64,000 nucleotides of DNA from the NCBI GenBank assembly GCA_024138015.1, contig JAMXBB010000011.1, positions 35,157,651 to 35,221,650 of the forward strand, written 5' to 3'. This document shows, in pieces, positions 58,980 through 64,000 of the stretch. The position numbers and the translations under genes were made by a program. The stretch's first letter is position 1. Every line of letters starts with the position of its first letter. The notes beneath the pieces were generated by a model. That model ran no database searches and had not been told where the DNA came from. It saw only the letters and a list, made by a program, of their open reading frames with translations. The stretch comes from Lumnitzera littorea. Taxonomy: Eukaryota; Streptophyta; Magnoliopsida; Myrtales; Combretaceae.

Positions 58980-59993
58980 ATGGCTCTATGAAGGTGACAT
59001 TAACTTAATAGTCTTGGGCTGCTACCAGAACTTGTGGTTTGGTGATTCAAGGGTTAGCAAAGAAGAAGATGGCAGCGCTACTTTTGGTGCTGATTACCAT
59101 GCTTTTATAGGAAGCCTGGTATGTTTGGTGTTCTTTTGATTGAATTCTCTGCTGGAATCTGGTTTGAACCATTGTATCATATCTCTGTTTTTTTACCATT
59201 TTTAAGAATGGTGAATCAATTCTGGAAATATCGTAGTACATGATATTGATCTATCTCTGTGTTGTGAATTCACCTCCATCCGGCTGCCTCTTTTATCAGT
59301 TTTTGGTCTTTAATCTTGGCACATAGAAATTAAGTTTTGAAGGAAATTAGATTGGTCAGAAAACCCAATTATTTAGTCCTTCGATGATAATAAATCCGAG
59401 TAATGAAATAATTAGTATTTCTGGCAGATGAGGTTAAAAGGGTTCTTCCACTGATCACTGGGGTTAGCTGTTATGTTAACTGGTTTATGTTTATGGGGTC
59501 TAGAGTATAATTCATTGGTTCAGCATTAGCCAGTATCACGGCTAAGCTAACAGTAGGATGAACTAGACATCTGGATGCAATCAAGTTGAGGGCGATCTTC
59601 AGTTTTGGAGCTTTAGCATGGTTTGAAAATATTGGACCAGCTCTCTTTTGCAGGACCTTGATGAGCTAATTAAGATCCATTGCAAAATGGGAGTAGAAGA
59701 AATAATGACTCTGAGAATAACGGAATAAAGTTATGGGGATTAAAGCATAGGACATGCCTGCCCTATGTGAAATTCAATAAGAAATAGACGGAAAATAATA
59801 AACAAACTAATAAAAGACTCAAAATCAAACTCCACTTTATGTCTACAAGATATTTACATTACATTGAATACAAAGATCATCAACCATCTAGAATATGCAA
59901 AAAATAATCCCTAGCTTATCTGTGTAGTGAAAAATGCAATGGCACTAAACATCATGAAGACATGGATGATCATCGAAGCGAAAACCCTTGCTC
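58980..59993. other. Intergenic space between convergent genes
   Basis: Holds the 3' UTRs of both genes. An AATAAA occurs at about 59722 on the plus strand and another near 59391; neither can be assigned as the real poly-A signal by sight. The minus frame at 59047-59241 is not a gene. Confidence 0.5.
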
Positions 59994-62982
59994 TCAGGAG
60001 TTTAGCTTTCCGCAATCAAAACTAGCACTTCTCTGAAGCTGCCCGACCAAAAATGATCCTAGCATCTTCTCTCTCAGAAACTTCAACAGCTTCCCATCTC
60101 TCTGCTGGGTGAAACCCACAATATAAGCTGCAGTAATGAGTTCAATTGCTCTCCATCTTCTTTCTTTTGCATACCTCTTCAGTCCTTTCTCAATCCTCTT
60201 ATATTCTTCCTCCTCCTCTCTGGCTGATTCTCTGGTCTCCATTCTTGCTTTCTTTCTCAATGCTTCTCCAAGACACCTTGCCAAAACAACACTATCTTCC
60301 AGGGCTGCACAACCTCCCTGGCCGATATCTGGTGTCATTGGATGGAATGCATCTCCAGCAACACAAATGTTGTCTTTGCTTATATTTCCCCAAAGAAGTT
60401 CCCATGGGTACCGCATCCTCTGCTGACTTAATACTAAACTTCCAGCTTCAGTGTTTTCAACAACTGCCCTCAGCGTGTCATATACTTTTCCAAGCTTGTT
60501 TAATACAAACTGCATCATCTTACCTGTGTTCCATTCGATGTCCTTCTCTGAATAGCAGAATAAACATAATAGTACCTCTTTAGCATTTTTAACGAAACAA
60601 GAACAAACTAATAAAAAAACTTATGCCAGTAAGCATTTGAATTCTAACAATTTTATATACATGCTGCGCCTGTGCATTATTTAACACAGCAGTGTATTAG
60701 TAGAAAATCAAGACTTTTGTCACTTTCAAAAAGATAAATCTTCAGAGGATGTCTCACCATTGCTAGAAGGAGACCAAGTGAGGAACCAATGCATAGTCTT
60801 GTCATCACAAGGGAGAAAACCAGATCGAATCCCATTATTGACATATTGCATCATTTTAGGATCAAAGCCATGATTATGCTCATAATGAAGGCAACCCCTG
60901 ATAGTGGATCGCCTGATGAAAGCAGGCTTCTTCAAGCCAAGGCATTTTGCTACAACCGAATTGAACCCATCACATCCAATCAATACCTGAATTGTAGCAG
61001 CATTAAAGCTCATGCATATATAGAAATAAATAACCCAACTTGGGTATGTCTGGTCTGAGGAAAATGTTTCCTTCGAACTACTTCTAGTTTTTATCACAAT
61101 ATATTGTGTGTAATGGTTGATTCTAACGTTGTTACTCAACGAAGTTGTGCAGCTGGCTTTTATTGTAAAATGGTGGTGGGAAATAATATCAGCAACTGCA
61201 GTATTTTTTAAATAGGGCTGAAAATGTTCTATTAAAATGGTTGTACCACTAGTGCATTCGATTACTATGGTAATTTCTAGCAATCATAAACACTTTAAAG
61301 AAGCTTGTTAAACATTTTCTGCAACAATTACCGCAACCTTATTGTATGTAGGTATTTTGCCTCACTTTTTGTTGCTGTTGCATATGAAATAAAATTTACA
61401 TCTTATATTACCTTGATCTTGAGGATTGATCCATCAGCAAGATGCACCTTCTTAAAGTGGCCTGATTCTTCAATATGAACAACCTTAGATGAGAACCTTA
61501 TTGTGCCATTTGGCAGTTCACATGCTAGAGTTTCCAATAGTTTCTTCCTTTGCACACAGCGGACTTCAGTTTCCCTGCTCATTTGAGCCAGTCACTACAA
61601 CATATCAAAAGTAATAGCATACAGATCTGATAATCTTTTGGTCATATATTGTCAAGTTGCTATTTAGCTGAAGGAGGATTATGATAAAGTATTTATGACT
61701 TAACTGTGTATATGATCTTTCTGCGATTGGTAACCCGGTAACTGAGGAAAGAGTCACAACCCTGTGAATTATGAGCAATAGGAAACAAACATTAGCTCCA
61801 GCCGGCAAAAGAAGCCAGTAAACAGAATGAACGAAGTACAGTTTTTTAGTGGGTCTTTTTTTTTTTTTTCCCTGCAATTGTTCTTTTGAGTACCAAATCT
61901 TTATGAATGGTTTTTAGTGCTCAATCTTTTGAAAAGCTTGTGATTCAGTCAAATACGTTCATTCGAGCATGATATATATCTGACATCTAAAAATGGTGGC
62001 CTCATTGAAACTTTCGAGGTCATGGCGGTTTTTGTATTGAGTATAGAAGAATTCTTCACCACGACTCTGACAATTATGGTATTTTCTTTCACTGCAAAAC
62101 TTCCAGGAAATGAGAAAGCAGGGATCTAAATTGTGTACGAATGCAAAAGTCTAGCTAAAAAAAGACGAGGACGGTTAAGATCTTACTTTGAAGTGCAATT
62201 AGTTTTGTAGTTTACAAATGGACAGAGTGCAATTCAAGAGAGATTCTCTTCTAGCGTTGATCTATGTTGTTTCCTCTAAATAAGAATTTGCAGTGGCACA
62301 TAATGAGCTTAAGTAAGAACTAGGAAGGGCTCTTTATATACCGAAGAAGCTGGTAATGTTGTGACCGAAGGGAGTCACCGATGCCGAGTGCATCCAAAGC
62401 CTTCCAAGCGTTTGGCCACAGTACCAATGCGAATCCTGTGGTTCTCAAATCATTGGATGATTCTAACACTGTGCTTCTAATGCCCAACCTGTGATAAGCA
62501 TGGAAACCATTTAGATGTATAATATGGGCACTTTGGAAAATCTCGACAACTAGAGGCCTAGAGCCTTCATGTCCTCTTATAGCATGAGTACCGAATTGGG
62601 GTGGAACAGGCTTAATTCTCCTTCATTTCTCTAATGAGCTATAAGGTTTGCCCAAAAAAGAAAAAGGAAAAACCAAAGAAAATTCAAACTGGGTATATTG
62701 AATTGCATGCTAACAACCTACACCTACCAATTTGGTATGGTATAAAAGAAAATGGCTGGAGCTTGAATCTCCGACTCCGAATCATCTAATCGATAGGTTA
62801 AATGGAGCATTAAAATATAAATATTGAAGACCGACGATGGATATGGATTTACTAGACTTATCAAAATTTTTAGATAAGTTGACTAAGATATTAAAATTCA
62901 GCACATACCTATGCAGTCCTAAAGCTGTAGCGAGCCCAGCAATTCCAGCACCTACTATGATAATTTCTTCATTTATTTCCAT
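59994..62982 (-). CDS. FAD-dependent monooxygenase (MO family), 6 exons, 407 aa
   Basis: Exons on the minus strand: 62909-62982, 62342-62488, 61705-61761, 61412-61574, 60758-60986, 59994-60547; all GT-AG with matching phases. The protein starts MEINEEIIIVGAGIAGLATA: the GxGxxG dinucleotide-binding motif at residues 11-16. It has VLIGCDGFNSVV (DG motif, residues 148-159) and VAGDAFHPMTPDIGQGGCAA (GD motif, residues 288-289), so the three FAD contact regions of the PHBH-type FAD_binding_3 fold are present. It resembles Arabidopsis MO1/MO2 and more distantly zeaxanthin epoxidase and salicylate hydroxylase. Substrate unknown. No obvious transit peptide. The short exon 3 (19 codons, VVTLSSVTGLPIAERSYTQ) uses a GTTAAG donor; it is the least certain junction. 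An acidic REEEEEYKR tract lies near residues 333-341. Confidence 0.92.
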
Positions 62983-64000
62983 GATGTCTAATATAGGATC
63001 TTGTTGCGAAAACTAAGAGTACGAGGGCATATGCTTAATGCAAGAAGACATTACTTAAAGAGAATCAAAGTGAATTATGCATTTAGCCAATTTATGCTGA
63101 GTCAGATCTACGTAATTGACCATAGAGGGAAAGACAAGTCATATGTCTTGCTTGTTATAATCGATAACATTCATTACGTTGAATTGCAAGAAGCCCACGC
63201 AGTCGCTAGATTGATATATCGAAGAGTCAAATTTTAAATCAAGTTTACTTTTCTGCGGTGGATTGCCCATGCTTGAACTTGATTACCATTTGCAGCAGAA
63301 ATAGGACGATTTAGCCAAAAAAATTGACCATTACAATCAAAATCCATCTTGGACATGTAAACGTATGGACACGCAACTGACCAGTTGGGGGCAAAATTCA
63401 ACTCATACTTGGGTTGGTTCATTTTAACAAAAACATTTTCAATTTGCTTTAGTATAATACCGTTCATCTGAGCCAACAACACTATCATCATGTTTAACCG
63501 TCAGTAGTCCGCATTTACACTTATTATCTAGTTTTTCCGAGGCTTAGTTCCTACTCCGGGTTGTTTTAATGGTTATACCTGTGGCGAGAGGTGACCTTGG
63601 CAAAGGCTACTGAGCAATAGACTACTTGATTCAAGATCGCCAATAGTGATTTTCTCTTTTTTAATAAATAAAATCATTTTTAATTTTTTCAATTAGAAAA
63701 TACTTATAATTAATTTCTCCTTATTTGTTATTTATCATGCCAACAAGGATATGTTTATTTTAAGTATATAATTTAGAAAACTTTCTTGTTTGGTGCCTTT
63801 TAGATGTTATAATTTTTCTGAAAACCTTTTTGATATTAACTTTTAGTTACTCAAAAGGTTTTTGTAATTATAACTCTTTAGCTAAAAAGACAATTTTTTT
63901 TCCTTTTAAATTTTAAATGCCTTCTTTCTTCTTTCTCTATCACACCCTTTTATTTTTTTTCTTTTCTTTTTCTCTCTCACCATTTTCTCTCTTCTAGTTT
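62983..64000. other. Upstream region of the monooxygenase gene and window end
   Basis: No further gene recognised. The open frames at 63001-63237 (+) and 63234-63491 (-) carry no known domain. The last 150 bp are pyrimidine-rich on the plus strand (CT/T runs). The promoter of the minus-strand gene must lie in the first part, but no convincing TATA box at a usual distance is visible. Confidence 0.45.

Noticed and set aside
60136..60583. Plus-strand open frames of 96 and 145 codons
   Set aside because: Shadows of the last exon of the minus-strand monooxygenase.
63001..63491. Possible small genes upstream of the monooxygenase
   Set aside because: Two short frames on opposite strands without recognisable domains or splice support.

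Overview
The window is nuclear DNA of a flowering plant, probably a eudicot. It is AT-rich, its two real genes are split by GT-AG introns, and its repeats are Ty3/gypsy LTR retrotransposons, plant L1-type LINEs and Mutator-like DNA elements. I cannot name the species. I saw no bacterial-type operon, CRISPR array, rRNA or tRNA gene.

Layout. 1-1622 is the tail of a long (about 3 kb) LTR. 1623-10140 is old intergenic DNA with a decayed C2H2/PARP-like gene fragment (5145-5522), an array of short palindromic repeats (about 5985-6640) and a foldback element with long inverted arms (about 7685-8585). 10141-27191 is a minus-strand Ty3/gypsy element with two 900-bp LTRs and a GGCTG target duplication. 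It is interrupted by a plus-strand relative (13685-23632, AGGTA duplication), which is itself interrupted in gag by a solo long LTR (15671-18517). 28342-32110 is another long LTR. About 32760-33990 is an LTR resembling Athila.

33949-55170 holds one ancient LINE that was split twice. An Athila-like element landed at the LINE endonuclease (34601-37991) and later lost its 3' half by deletion between two GATAG copies. A 15.5-kb long-LTR element (38934-54476) landed before the reverse transcriptase. The second element carries a third gypsy copy (42490-46750), 3.8 kb of unrecognised AT-rich DNA, and a 738-bp Mutator-like insertion inside one of its LTRs.

55200-64000 is the gene-bearing end. A plus-strand gene encodes the TRAPP tethering-complex subunit TRAPPC2L (five exons, 143 aa), with a LINE 3' fragment in its second intron. 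It converges on a minus-strand gene for an FAD-dependent monooxygenase (six exons, 407 aa). The two have unrelated roles (vesicle traffic and flavin oxidation) and nothing suggests joint regulation.

All transposon reading frames are broken, and I found no novel coding system. The main interest lies in the insertion history, which can be read from target duplications and restored reading frames, and in a few unexplained repeats.
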